In this document: positions 24,849 to 34,999 of the stretch, one piece after another
How the letters are laid out: every line of letters begins with the position of its first letter
How positions within the stretch are numbered: the stretch's first letter is position 1
Assembly (NCBI GenBank): GCA_905250115.1
Contig: CAJNOI010000011.1
Coordinates: 621,550-685,549, forward strand
Direction of reading: 5' to 3'
DNA length: 64,000 nucleotides
Origin: Adineta steineri
Lineage: Eukaryota; Rotifera; Eurotatoria; Adinetida; Adinetidae
Made by a program: the position numbers and the translations under genes
Notes under the pieces: model-generated
Database searches by the model: none
What the model saw: the letters and a program-made list of their open reading frames with translations, nothing else
What the model was told of the DNA's origin: nothing

Positions 24849-25796
24849 ATGTCGTCGGAAATAAATGATAACTCATCATTAATATCAGTACTAACAAATT
24901 TATATAAATACGGTGGACCAATTTTGATGATGCTGGGTACTGTAAGTTGCGTACTTAGTTTGATTGTTTTTACAAAAAAAAATCTACGTAAAAATCCATG
25001 TGCAATATATTTGATAGCGTATAATATTAGTAATCTTCTACAAATTTATACAACTATGTTATTAGCAATACTATCAACTGGTTATAATATCGATCCTACT
25101 TTATATAATCTAGGTTTCTGTCATTTTCGTTATTATACAAAGTTTTTGTTTACTATTTTAAGTCCATCTTATTTAATATTAGCATCAATTGATCGAATAT
25201 TAATCACTTCACCAAATGCTTTAACGAGACAACGCAGTACTTTATGTATAACTTATATAGCCATCATAGGTGTAACATTATTTTGGTTATTAGCTCATAT
25301 TCATACATTATTTCTGACCTATATTTTGGAACCGGTACCAAATCTTATCATTTGCACTTTCCAATATGGATTTTATGTATCATTCATAAGCTATTATACA
25401 ATTTTAATCCAAGACATTCTTATTCCTTTATTAATGATTATTTTGGGAGTGTGGACTGTGAGAAATCTCCGAAAAAGACGTCAGGTCACTGCTGTTACTA
25501 TCAACACAGCTATTGTTGCTGTGCATCCTACTCGTCCAAAGGATAGTCAACTTATTCAAATTTTGATTATTGATATTGGTATATATATTGTATTCAATGC
25601 AATGTTGCCACCTGCTCTTATATACTTACAAATACTTCAAGCTCGATCAGCTGATTTTGTTGAATTTCAACTTGGAATGTTGCTTTTGAATGTTGCTCAG
25701 TTCAGTTCTTATATTCCATTTTGTGTTGGCTTCTATACTAATTTACTCGTGTCGAAAACATTTCGATATGAAGTCAAAAATACTATCAAGTGTTAA
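24849..25796 (+). CDS. seven-transmembrane receptor, rhodopsin-like (copy 1)
   Basis: Single exon, 315 residues, preceded by a likely trans-splice acceptor. Hydropathy shows seven helices: PILMMLGTVSCVLSLIVF, NPCAIYLIAYNISNLLQ, FLFTILSPSYLILASIDR, the helix around AIIGVTLFWLLAHIHTLF, LIQDILIPLLMIILGVW, LIQILIIDIGIYIVF and LLLNVAQFSSYIPFCVGF. The DRI triplet at the end of helix 3 replaces the canonical DRY, and cysteines near helix 3 and in loop 2 could form the usual disulfide. The short Lys/Arg-rich third loop (RNLRKRRQ) fits G-protein coupling. This matches the lineage-expanded bdelloid receptor family; the ligand is unknown. It is the best-preserved of three cassettes (others at 32702 and 42600) and ends near AATAAA at about 25930. 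Confidence 0.85.
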   Translation: MSSEINDNSSLISVLTNLYKYGGPILMMLGTVSCVLSLIVFTKKNLRKNPCAIYLIAYNISNLLQIYTTMLLAILSTGYNIDPTLYNLGFCHFRYYTKFLFTILSPSYLILASIDRILITSPNALTRQRSTLCITYIAIIGVTLFWLLAHIHTLFLTYILEPVPNLIICTFQYGFYVSFISYYTILIQDILIPLLMIILGVWTVRNLRKRRQVTAVTINTAIVAVHPTRPKDSQLIQILIIDIGIYIVFNAMLPPALIYLQILQARSADFVEFQLGMLLLNVAQFSSYIPFCVGFYTNLLVSKTFRYEVKNTIKC

Positions 25797-25965
25797 TATG
25801 TTGTTCATGATTATTAACATAAACTACTTGTAATACCAAACTAACTGTTGAATGTTGTACCATTATGAGTTTCTTTGTTTATTGTAATCAAGTATCTTGT
25901 AACACTATTGTAAACAACTATTTTTATTCAACAATAAATATTTACATAGGGTAGTCCAAAAGTTT
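25797..25965. other. 3' flank of receptor 1
   Basis: Conserved with 33656-33825; contains the AATAAA signal used as probable polyadenylation site. Confidence 0.4.
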
Positions 25966-26042
25966 TGAGGGTGTGGGTGTGTGTGAGATGGAAGAGGGTG
26001 TCATCTTTATATTCCACCCATTCCTACATCTACTCACCCTTA
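25966..26042. repeat. TGTGGG-type palindrome downstream of receptor 1
   Basis: Left arm TTTTGAGGGTGTGGGTGTG, right arm CACCCATTCCTACATCTACT then CACCCT. The orthologous position in cassette 2 (33826-33895) carries a decayed copy, so the element predates that duplication. Confidence 0.75.
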
Positions 26043-26766
26043 CAAATTATAATTTTATAATTAACAAACTGACAGTTAGAGTAGAAACAATTTAAGATAA
26101 AATCCAAATCCTTGTTTACGAGAATTACGATTATGGAAAACCATTCAATAAACCGATTAGAAAACCAATTATAATAGAAGCTGCACATAATTTAATTACC
26201 AGTGAGTATTCTTTTAACCCAAATGAAAGTACTCATCAAGCAAGTACGACTTGCCAGCGTGCGTACTCACATGAGTTGCTTCTGTAAGATTATACAAAAA
26301 TAGAATAAAATTATGTGATACAGAAGAATGAATTAATTAAATGGAAAATAAGAAAGATATATTTTAATGACTTATTTATGTTTTCTTCCATTCTTATCTA
26401 ATGAGCCATTCGTTTAAATGTAGTGAATGGCCGTTTCAAGAACAGAACGACGACTTGTTCACACTTCTAGATAAAAAATTCTTCTCAATATTAATACTTT
26501 TCCTTTTAGACAAGTTATGAAAATAAGCGAAACGAATGATGAATACTAAATATATCTACAAATCGGTTAGGGCTTGATATGATGAGATCATATGCATAAT
26601 CTTAAGGATCATGATTGTTATTTTTTATTTTTATATTTCTTACTGATTATAATCTAGTTGTCAATTTAAAATGTGTTATTTTCTTAGTGATTTGTCTGAT
26701 ACTTTTTTAATCGTGTATCGTGCTTGATAACTAATTTATTAAAAACTGTAACTAATGCGGTTGTGT
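26043..26766. other. intergenic; left part duplicated at 33895-34271
   Basis: 26043-26424 matches 33895-34271 at high similarity. On the minus strand the preserved part can encode a short hydrophobic segment (ASIIIGFLIGLLNG) before a stop, possibly the last exon of a lost membrane-protein gene. Nothing is recognised in the rest. Confidence 0.4.
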
Positions 26767-26848
26767 CTTGAAGGTGTGAGTGTGGGAGTGTGTGTGTGTG
26801 TGTGTGTGCGATTTTTGCACGAGGTAATACCCAGCTCACATCCTCAAG
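26767..26848. repeat. TGTGGG-type palindrome with an internal (GT)n run
   Basis: Left arm CTTGAAGGTGTGAGTGTGGG, then a GT microsatellite, then right arm CAGCTCACATCCTCAAG. The edges CTTGA...TCAAG are inverted copies of each other. Confidence 0.7.
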
Positions 26849-26940
26849 TTTTCGATACTCCTCATAGCATAACTCATATATATTACCAATCAATCATTTC
26901 TTAATTTTCAATGGTATTCAATTGACTTTTTATTACGAAT

Positions 26941-27430
26941 CTGTTTAATATAGATAAATGGTTAAATGCATATGTAGCTACAGAAAGAGCATTCAGTGTA
27001 ATGAAAGGAACAAGTTTTAGCAAACAAAAAATTATAAAAATGGCTAAATATATAATTATTATTCTCATTATTTTCATCATTGGTATAACTATTCATGATC
27101 CAATTCATTGACGTCTTTTAAATAATGATGACGAGAAACATATTTTTATTTCATTTATCATTAATATTATCCCAGCTATTTTTATTATTCTAATGACCAC
27201 TCGACAAAGAGCACATGTTGAAAATCAACAATCTCGTTATCAAGGTCTATTATTACAACAATGACAACATCATCGCCATTTATTAATTGCTTCAATTCTT
27301 TAGTTATTCTTGCTTTACCACGTTTGATCATATATTGTGTTTCATTTATTCCATCAATGCTTCGTCTCATTGTATTTGTTCTACCATCGAAATTATATAA
27401 AAAAAAGAACTTTTAACATCTGTTAATAGA
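26941..27430 (+). pseudogene. decayed seven-transmembrane receptor of a second bdelloid family
   Basis: From 26941 the frame reads LFNIDKWLNAYVATERAFSV (the helix 3/loop 2 signature of a common bdelloid rhodopsin-like receptor family), continues through a hydrophobic helix ending in HDPIH, then meets a TGA at about 27110. A second helix region (SFIINIIPAIFIIILM) follows after an apparent deletion, then stops TGA and TAG near 27262 and 27301. The last helix (LALPRLIIYCVSFIPSMLRL) is preserved only in the next frame, so there is also a frameshift. N-terminal helices are not found upstream. It is not closely related to the three intact-type receptors nearby. Confidence 0.7.
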
Positions 27431-28135
27431 TATCGAAAGACATTACAGATACAATTAAAAATCGATATACAGATTTAGAGCAACTAGTCGGTAGCTGATT
27501 CAATAATTTAATGATGATCTTAGAAAAATAATATACAAATTCTGACTGCAAAACAAATCGACTTGTATATCTGAGATATAAATCGAAGAGTAAGAATATG
27601 ATGAAATAAGTCCTAATCTATAATAATAGATGGAACAGTCATATTAAATACATGATTAAAGTTAAGATTATAATCGATTGGTATAATATTCGGCATGCAT
27701 TTGGATAAAGATTGAAAAAAAACTAAACAACCATCGAGAAAAGTTTCAGTAAAATAATGTCCGATGATTTAGTTCAGAACATGAATGAAATCCATAAAGT
27801 TTACTAAAGTTAAATGTTAATGAATAAATATGTACATAACGATCTTGTCTGTGAGATGAATCATATCCTTCAATATGATAAACAAATTATTCATTCGCTA
27901 ATCGAATTTCTCTATTGGATTATTGATGACCACATTTCTTTAGAATATATAATATAATACACACCTTCCGAATAACTCGTTTAAATACCATGCGACGTGG
28001 ACAGTATCATTCAATGAATGTCTCAATTTGACTGAATGGAAAACGCTCATTACTCATTGTATCTTTAGGATTCTTATTCGTGAAAGATGATTCAAGTATA
28101 TTAAACAAGGCAATTTAGTCGTAAATTCTTTCTTG
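27431..28135. other. intergenic, AT-rich, possible further receptor debris
   Basis: Follows the receptor pseudogene and has no recognisable open frame. Confidence 0.35.
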
Positions 28136-28201
28136 CGGATGGGTGTGGGTGTGTTTTGGTTTAAACGTAGAGACACACTCACAACCATGCATAACCTCAA
28201 T
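28136..28201. repeat. TGTGGG-type palindrome at the left edge of the ART+receptor duplication
   Basis: Left arm GGATGGGTGTGGGTGTG, spacer with TTTAAACG, right arm CACACTCACAACCATGCATA then ACCTCAA. Similarity to the second ART cassette starts immediately after it, at 28203 versus about 38205. Confidence 0.75.
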
Positions 28202-28920
28202 TTTCCTGAAACGGCGAGTACCTCCGCTAATTTTAATTATGATTCTAATAATGAATAAATTGTTAATTCACCGAACAATAAGTTAAGTATTCGTTATTAT
28301 TTACTCATTTTACTGATAATATGTATACCAGATTGAGTCGATTTTATTGATCGCTCATAAAAAATACGATCACTCAATTTGTATCCTTTTGTAATTTCAA
28401 TATACGACTCCAACACAAAAGAAAATGGTGCGAGACTTTTAGCGTGTTTTATTTACAAAGAAAACATGTGTTTTTTTTCTGTTAGTAATGATATTATCTC
28501 TCATCTGTGAAGAAAGTTGAAAAAAATGAATTCTTTCTTTTTCGTTCTTTGTCATCACCTGGCTCTATAATGTATATGGAAGAATACAGAGGACAAAGTT
28601 CTATTATAATTAATCTAAATAAACTTGTGAAGATAGATAATGATGTCGTACAATTGTTAGATAAAGAGATTCCATTCTCATATAAATAATCGAGCTTTTT
28701 CATCTCCTTCACTATTTTCATTCCTTTTTGTTCTTTATTCTTCCTCTTTTATACAACAAGAATCATCCTTCTCTTCACAATATTCACCCCTTAAATACTC
28801 AACGATATTAGTAGTACGTGAAGAAATGAAAGAGAATCAGCATTCTTTACGGCAAGAGATATATCATGCCATAGCATTCACTTTTATCAATTTAATCAAA
28901 AAATCCACATAATACACGAA
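28202..28920. other. upstream region of ART-TPR gene 1, duplicated at ~38205-38772
   Basis: Shares long stretches with the region before the second ART-TPR gene, for example around CGGCGAGTA and TATTCGTTATTATTTACTC. It contains the CATATAAAT motif at 28678 and probably the promoter. Confidence 0.5.
28678..28688 (+). promoter_or_regulatory. candidate TATA-like box of ART-TPR gene 1
   Basis: TCATATAAATA sits about 240 bp before the ATG and is preserved in the duplicate at 38677. Position and conservation are the only support. Confidence 0.3.
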
Positions 28921-31182
28921 ATGGTCACATTATCTGATAGTATCGAACGACGAAGACGTATGGTACAAGATTATTTACTCATTTGCTTAGATGAGTCTAC
29001 GGACGCAACCAACAAAGATTACAAACATATTTTAACACAAATACAAACCGGTACCGACAATGTTAGCGTCTTTACACAGAGAGATGAATGCATCGACTTT
29101 CTTTCCGATAGTGAAGACATCAAGTCTTTTCTCATTATCGAGAATACTGTGGCTCAACAAATTATGTCCGTCATCAATGATATTCCTCAGTTAGATGGTG
29201 TTTATATCTTTAGTCATATCGATATCCTACATGAAGAATGGGCCAAAAACTGGCCAAAAATCAAAAGTGTTCATACCAACATCAAAGACCTATGTCAAGC
29301 ATTACAAATGGATGTCAAGCGATACAGTCAAGAGTCAATTGCTATGAGTTTTGTCACCGTAAATGAAATGGCTGCAACTGATGATTTAAATCAGTTGGAA
29401 CCAACTTTTATGTACACCCAAATATTCAAGGATATTCTTCTTGATATGGAACATGGTAAACAGGCCATTATACAATTTACAGCTTATTGCCGACAAGATA
29501 ATTCCAAATCGACAACCAATATTGATCGATTTGAAAAAGAATACAATCCTCAATCAGCTATTTGGTGGTATACTTACCCATCATTTGTCTATTCTATGCT
29601 AAATTCTGCTCTTCGCTTTATGGAAGGTGATACCATTATTAATATGGGTTTTTTTATTCATGATCTTCATCTACAAATACAACAGTTACACCAACAGCAG
29701 GTTAATAGCTATCATGGCAAACCATTCACAGTTTACCGAGGACAAGGTCTATCCAAAACGAATTTTGAAAAACTCCAAAAAACAAAAGGTGGTTTAATGT
29801 CTTTCAACAACTTTTTATCCACTAGTACAGAACAATATACACCTCTCGGACTTGCCAGTAGTGCATCAGAAAATGTGGATATGGTCGGCATTCTATTTAT
29901 AATGTCTGTTGATCCCAATGTAAAAGCAACACCATTCGCTTCCATCAAGGAGTTGAGCTATTTTAGAGACGAAGAAGAAATTCTCTTTTCAATGCACACA
30001 GTCTTTCGAGTGGGTGCAATTAAACGAATCGACATTAACAATCAACTTTATCAAGTTGAACTAGAATTAACATCGGATGATGATCAACAACTACGAATAC
30101 TTACTGATCGGATACGAGAAGAAGCTGGTGATGGTACTGGGTGGGAGAGATTGGGTACCTTATTGCTTAAAATTGGTCAATTTGATAAAGCTGAAGAACT
30201 TTATAATGTATTACTCGAACAGACATCTGTTGAGGATGAAAAGCAACATTATTATAATCGATTGGGATATGTCAAAGATGGTCAGAGTGATTATGAAAAG
30301 GCTATTTGGTATTACGAACAAGGACATGAAATAGAACAAAAAACTCTTCCTTCAAATCATCCTGATTTGGCTATTTCATACAGCAACATCGGTGGTGTTT
30401 ATGACAACATGGGAGAGTATTCAAAAGCACTTTCATATTACGAGAAAGCACTTAAAATTCATCAAAACACTCTTCCTTCAAATCATGCTGATTTCGCGCA
30501 GTTATACAACAACATCGGTATTGTGTATTACAACATGGGAGAGTATTCGAAAGCACTTTCATTTTACGAAAAAGCACTTGAAATCTTTCAAAAAACTCTT
30601 CCTTCTAATCATCCTACTTTAGCTACTTCATACAACAACATCGGTAGTGTGTATGAGAAGATGGGAGAGTACTCGAAAGCACTTTCATCTCACGAAAACG
30701 CACTTGAAATTCGTCAAAAAACTCTTCCTTCAAATCATCCTGATTTCGCGCAGTCATACAATAACATCGGTATTTTGTATGACGAAATGGGAGAGTACTC
30801 AAAAGCACTTTCATCTCATAAAAAAGCACTTGAAATTTATCAAGAAACTCTTCCTTCAAATCAACCTCTTTTGGCTGCTTCATACAACAATATCGGTACT
30901 GTATATGACAAAATGGGCAAGTACTCGGAAGCACTTTCATCTCATAAAAAAGTACTTGAAATCTATCAAAATACTCTTTCTTCAAATCATCCAGATTTCG
31001 CTAATTCATACAACAATATCGCTAACGTGTTTTACAATATGGAAGACTATTCGGAAGCACTGTCATATTTTGAACGTGCTCTGGACATATACCAGCGTAC
31101 ATTACCTTCAACTCATCCTAATATAAAAATTGTTAAAGATAGTATTGAAATTGTAAAAGAAGAAATTATAGAGAATAGTTGA
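28921..31182 (+). CDS. ADP-ribosyltransferase with C-terminal TPR repeats (copy 1)
   Basis: Single exon, 753 residues. Residues ~15-180 form an uncharacterised alpha/beta domain (YLLICLDES ... LDGVYIFSH). Residues ~255-370 are an arginine-specific mono-ADP-ribosyltransferase of the R-S-E class: Arg273 in VYRGQG, Ser300-Thr-Ser302 in FLSTST, and the ExE pair Glu351/Glu353 in RDEEEILF. All three catalytic elements are intact, so transfer of ADP-ribose from NAD+ to protein is expected. After two degenerate TPRs come six 42-residue kinesin-light-chain-type repeats (LPSNHPDxAxSYNNIGxVYD, xMGEYSKALSxxEKALEI) that would bind a partner or substrate. No signal peptide, so probably cytosolic. This architecture is strongly expanded in bdelloids. 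The TGA stop is followed by AATAAATAAA. Its neighbour is a receptor copy 1.5 kb downstream, the same arrangement as at 38773. Confidence 0.9.
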   Translation: MVTLSDSIERRRRMVQDYLLICLDESTDATNKDYKHILTQIQTGTDNVSVFTQRDECIDFLSDSEDIKSFLIIENTVAQQIMSVINDIPQLDGVYIFSHIDILHEEWAKNWPKIKSVHTNIKDLCQALQMDVKRYSQESIAMSFVTVNEMAATDDLNQLEPTFMYTQIFKDILLDMEHGKQAIIQFTAYCRQDNSKSTTNIDRFEKEYNPQSAIWWYTYPSFVYSMLNSALRFMEGDTIINMGFFIHDLHLQIQQLHQQQVNSYHGKPFTVYRGQGLSKTNFEKLQKTKGGLMSFNNFLSTSTEQYTPLGLASSASENVDMVGILFIMSVDPNVKATPFASIKELSYFRDEEEILFSMHTVFRVGAIKRIDINNQLYQVELELTSDDDQQLRILTDRIREEAGDGTGWERLGTLLLKIGQFDKAEELYNVLLEQTSVEDEKQHYYNRLGYVKDGQSDYEKAIWYYEQGHEIEQKTLPSNHPDLAISYSNIGGVYDNMGEYSKALSYYEKALKIHQNTLPSNHADFAQLYNNIGIVYYNMGEYSKALSFYEKALEIFQKTLPSNHPTLATSYNNIGSVYEKMGEYSKALSSHENALEIRQKTLPSNHPDFAQSYNNIGILYDEMGEYSKALSSHKKALEIYQETLPSNQPLLAASYNNIGTVYDKMGKYSEALSSHKKVLEIYQNTLSSNHPDFANSYNNIANVFYNMEDYSEALSYFERALDIYQRTLPSTHPNIKIVKDSIEIVKEEIIENS
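30363..31118 (+). repeat. six 126 bp tandem repeats (TPR array of ART gene 1)
   Basis: Each 126 bp unit encodes one 42-residue TPR beginning LPSNHP and ending in an ALEIxQKT-type helix. Units are near-identical in places (TACAACAACATCGGT recurs), which suggests recent expansion or conversion within the gene. Confidence 0.85.
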
Positions 31183-31961
31183 TAAATAAATAAAAGAATA
31201 TTTTTTCCGCTTATGCTTGAATTAATTCTAATTTTAGAGAGTCCCACGCGTGTACAGAGAGCAACTGTGTAAATAGCAAAAATGTAATGGATAAAGCCGA
31301 CCGATAAGGGAATACACATACATATGTCTGTGTATAAAAAATCTTCTCAGACATATCTACATTTCTAATTCTTTACGAGAGTATTTCTTGTAATAAGCAA
31401 AGAAGAAATAAATAAATATTATCTTAAATAATAATCATGGAATAAAACAATAAAATAGCTAATGTGAAAGTGAATTGAATTGTTTTGTTATATTGTTGAA
31501 CGAGGCATAGTTTCATGAAGAAAAAGTTAAAAAACTGCGTTTAAATGGCCTTGATTGTCATGGTATAAATATTTTTTAGATGAAGATAAATTTTATTCTT
31601 TATTTTGATGTTGATTTTGAACTTTTTGCATAGTTCGCATTTGGTTAAACTATATACTCAACTTTCATTATCACTTACACATCAAATCAATACTATATTT
31701 TAATAAATTTGTTTAAATAATGGTACTTTTAATTTATGTTATATATTAGATTCATTCATGTTTTGTTCATCAGAAGTTACTCAAACAAATCTTTTCATGA
31801 CTACAATTATTCTTTATATTTAAAAATTCGAGATGCTTAATGTTAAAATAGTATTCTATTTCAAGCACACGGAAACAATCTATATCTTCGATAAACACAT
31901 TTTTTACAATCGAATATTTCATAGACTAGTCTTCAATATACAAATATTCTTCAATCGGGAA
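31183..31961. other. spacer between ART gene 1 and receptor 2, duplicated at 41074-41844
   Basis: Long conserved stretches with the second cassette, for example around GAACGAGGCATAGTTTC at about 31499 and 41379. No gene recognised. Confidence 0.5.
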
Positions 31962-32010
31962 TGCATTGAGGATGGATATGGATTCATCATTTATGTACCC
32001 ACATCCATAG
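31962..32010. repeat. decayed TGTGGG-type palindrome at the left edge of receptor cassette 2
   Basis: TTGAGGATGGATATGG and ACCCACATCCATAG are what is left of the arms seen intact at 24085 and 41845. Confidence 0.6.
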
Positions 32011-32701
32011 ATTGAAGAAACTTGAAACTTCATGAAGGAACATTTTTGATCCATCAAGTAAGACATTGTTGAATGGCGAGCTTATTAAATTTTGTGTCGC
32101 TTTACTTGTATTATTTAATTCATCTAAAGAAATCCTCATAAAATAGAAATAATAACTATTGATCATGGCACGGTCCTTATTTCTACTCACTCACTGTATG
32201 CTGTAAGTCGTTAAAATAAAACAATCATTAATCTAATAAATTCATTCGTTTTAGTCGTGCGTAGGGTGCAGCGGCATTTCCTTTGTACATATTATGAGCT
32301 AGAAAATTTTGTATTAAATTTTATGCATTATATCTCAAGTAGTGTTCTTTGAGAACTCAAAAAATATTTATAATCTTGCTGGTATAAGAACTTTTTTCTC
32401 TTCATATAAATGGGTACGCTTTTTTTTTAATCTTTTTTGTTTCTACTTGGGGCATTATAAATAGCATTTTTTTCGCATAGATAATCTGTTAAGAAGATTT
32501 CTTCGTTTATTTTTGTTGTAATTGGTTTGTGAAAACATTATTCTAATGTGCGACAAACAACGACATAGCATATAATAGAATATTTAATTAAAATCTTAGT
32601 ATAAAATACATCAGAAAAGAATTTTGAAGTTAGTTGCTTTTAACATAACATCTCGTATCATGAATGTTATTTTCTTATTTCTTTTAGATAAATCGATTAA
32701 A
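32011..32701. other. upstream region of receptor 2
   Basis: Close copy of 24157-24848. The likely leader acceptor TTATTTCTTTTAG ends at 32687, 14 bp before the ATG. Confidence 0.6.
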
Positions 32702-33655
32702 ATGTCGTCGGGAATAGATTACAATTCATTATTTATATCAATACAAACAAATTTATATAAATACGGTGGACCAATTCTGATGGTGCTGGGCACTGTAAGT
32801 TGCGTACTTAGTTTGATTGTTTTTACGAAAAAAAATCTACGTAAAAATCCATGTGCAATATATTTGGTGGCATATAATATTGGTAATCTTCTACAAATTT
32901 ACACAACTATGTTATTAGCAATACTATCAATTGGTTATAATATCGATCCTACTTTATATAGTCTGAGTTTCTGCCATTTTCGTTATTATACACAGTTTTT
33001 GTTTACTATTTTAAGTCCATCTTATTTAATATTGGCATCAATTGATCGAATATTAATCACTTCACCAAATGCTCTAACAAGACAACGCAGTACTTTACGT
33101 GTAACTTATATATCCATCATAGGTGTAACATTATTTTGGTTATTAGCTCATATTCATACATTATTTCTGACCTATATTTTGGAACCGGTACCAAATCTTA
33201 TCATTTGCACTTTCCAGCCTGGATTCTATTTAACATTCATAGATTATTATACAATTTTAATCCAAGACATTCTAATTCCTTTATTGATGATTATTTTGGG
33301 AATATGGGCTGTGAAAAATCTTCGACAAAGACGTCAGGTCACTGCTGTTACTGTCACCGCAGCTACTGTTGTTGTGCGTTCTACACAATCAAAGTCAAAG
33401 GATAGTCAACTTATTCAAATTTTAATGATTGATATCGGTATATATATTATATTCAGTGCAATGATGCCACCTGTTCTTATATACTTACAAATTCTTCAAA
33501 CTGAACCATATGATTTTGCTAAACTTGAACTCGTAAGCCTGCTTTTGAATGTTGCTCTGTTCAGTTCTTATGTCCCATTTTGTGTTGGCTTCTATACCAA
33601 TTTTCTCGTGTCCAAAACATTTCGATATGAAGTCAAAAATATTATCAAGTGTTAA
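32702..33655 (+). CDS. seven-transmembrane receptor, rhodopsin-like (copy 2)
   Basis: Single exon, 317 residues, starting at the ATG 14 bp after the conserved acceptor; an in-frame Met at 32624 lies before that acceptor and is unlikely to be used. It aligns with copy 1 almost end to end. Differences cluster in the extracellular N-terminus (MSSGIDYNSLFISIQ versus MSSEINDNSSLISVL), the second loop and the segment before helix 7 (LQTEPYDFAKLEL versus LQARSADFVEFQL), the parts expected to face a ligand. The DRI motif, helix 5 and the basic third loop (KNLRQRRQ) are kept. The copy is intact. The pattern suggests paralogues diversifying their binding face. Confidence 0.85.
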   Translation: MSSGIDYNSLFISIQTNLYKYGGPILMVLGTVSCVLSLIVFTKKNLRKNPCAIYLVAYNIGNLLQIYTTMLLAILSIGYNIDPTLYSLSFCHFRYYTQFLFTILSPSYLILASIDRILITSPNALTRQRSTLRVTYISIIGVTLFWLLAHIHTLFLTYILEPVPNLIICTFQPGFYLTFIDYYTILIQDILIPLLMIILGIWAVKNLRQRRQVTAVTVTAATVVVRSTQSKSKDSQLIQILMIDIGIYIIFSAMMPPVLIYLQILQTEPYDFAKLELVSLLLNVALFSSYVPFCVGFYTNFLVSKTFRYEVKNIIKC

Positions 33656-33825
33656 TATGTTGTTCATGATTATTAACACAAATTACTCGTAACAACAGAC
33701 TAACTGTTGAATGTTGTACTATTGTGTGTTTCTTTGTTCATTGTAATCAAGCATCTTGTAAAACTGTTGTAAACAACTATTTTTTATTCAACAATAAATA
33801 TTCATATAAGGAAATCAAAAAGTTT
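33656..33825. other. 3' flank of receptor 2
   Basis: Close copy of 25797-25965, including the AATAAA signal. Confidence 0.4.
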
Positions 33826-33895
33826 TGAGAGTATGCATGAGGTGGGAGAGGGTGTCATTTTTATATTTCACTCATATCCACATCCACTCATTCTT
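33826..33895. repeat. decayed TGTGGG-type palindrome downstream of receptor 2
   Basis: TTTTGAGAGTATGCATGAGG, then GGGAGAGGGTGTC, then CACTCATATCCACATCCACT: the counterpart of the better preserved element at 25966-26042. Confidence 0.6.
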
Positions 33896-34271
33896 ACAAA
33901 TTATAATTTTATAATTAACAAACTGACAGTTAGAGTAGAAACAATTTAAGATAAAATCCAAATCCTTGTTTACGAGAATTAGGATTATGGAAAACCATTC
34001 AATAAACCGATTAGAAAACCAATTATAATAGAAGCTGCATATAATTTAATTACCAGTGAGGGTTATTTTAACCCTAATGAAAGTACTCATCAAGCAAGTA
34101 CGACTTGCCAGCATGAGTACTCACATGAGTTGTTTCTGTGAGATTATACAAAAATAGAATAAAATTTTGTAATACAGAAAAATGAATTAACTAAACGTAA
34201 AATAAGAAAGAAATATTGTGACGACTTATGTTATTTCCATTCTTTTCTAATGAGCCATTTGTTTAAATGTA

Positions 34272-34312
34272 TTGAGGGTGGGTGGATGGAGGTGTTCGTG
34301 TGGATATAATAT
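34272..34312. repeat. TGTGGG-type tract at the right edge of receptor cassette 2
   Basis: ATTGAGGGTGGGTGGATGGA followed by GGTGTTCGTGTGG. Similarity between cassettes 1 and 2 stops at the first base of this tract (26424/34271). No opposing arm is seen. Confidence 0.6.
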
Positions 34313-34481
34313 ATAAGTATTCGATAAGTAAGTAATGATAAATATCAAATATTAATAATTTTTTTATTATTTTTAATGTTTTATATATATATAGAGATGT
34401 ATATATTTAAGCGAAAAAGAATTTAAAGAAAAATAAAGATGAAGATATGAATGAAATAAAAAAGAAAGAAGTAGATATGAA

Positions 34482-34512
<31 letters not shown>

Positions 34513-34990
34513 ATGAAGTAATAGATATGAGAAGTGACGAAAATATAAATAATAATAAGACAAATGTAATATTTTTGAATAATTTTATTTTTAAATAAAT
34601 AAATTTAATACAAGTGTTACGCGCTTCGAATTTTGATTCTCTTCAGACAATATTTATCTATTTATCTGCTCAACTGTATTTCCTTTTGTACCCTTTCGTT
34701 GTCTATTTTCTACTGTCTATTATCTACTCTCGAGTAATTCTTTTACAATATCTTCTCATTAGGTCAATTTGTTATCTTTTATCTACTCAACTGAAAAGTG
34801 TAGGTGAAGGTGTAATGCTCAATTCATGGGGATAACTAATCACTACAATATCTTTATTATAAAAAAATTCACAAAAATTAAACATGCAAAAAAAATCATA
34901 TATATGAAAAAACTACAAAATAATTATAATGCGCATCGATGAGTCGAGCTTGTCGATGATGTATCTGAAACATGAAAAAGAAAAAAGTGT
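34313..34990. other. AT-rich, simple-sequence region
   Basis: Contains an (AAAT)n run at about 34480-34515 and otherwise only short open frames. It lies between the receptor cassette and the 3' end of the retroelement remnant. Confidence 0.5.
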
Positions 34991-34999
34991 GAGTATCTT

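Noticed and set aside
30363-31118. Regularly spaced repeats considered as a CRISPR array
   Set aside because: The 126 bp units are coding TPRs with no unique spacers, in a eukaryotic genome.
30392-31126. Long alternative-frame and antisense open frames inside the TPR region
   Set aside because: The 126 bp repeat keeps other frames open; the ART-TPR frame explains the sequence.
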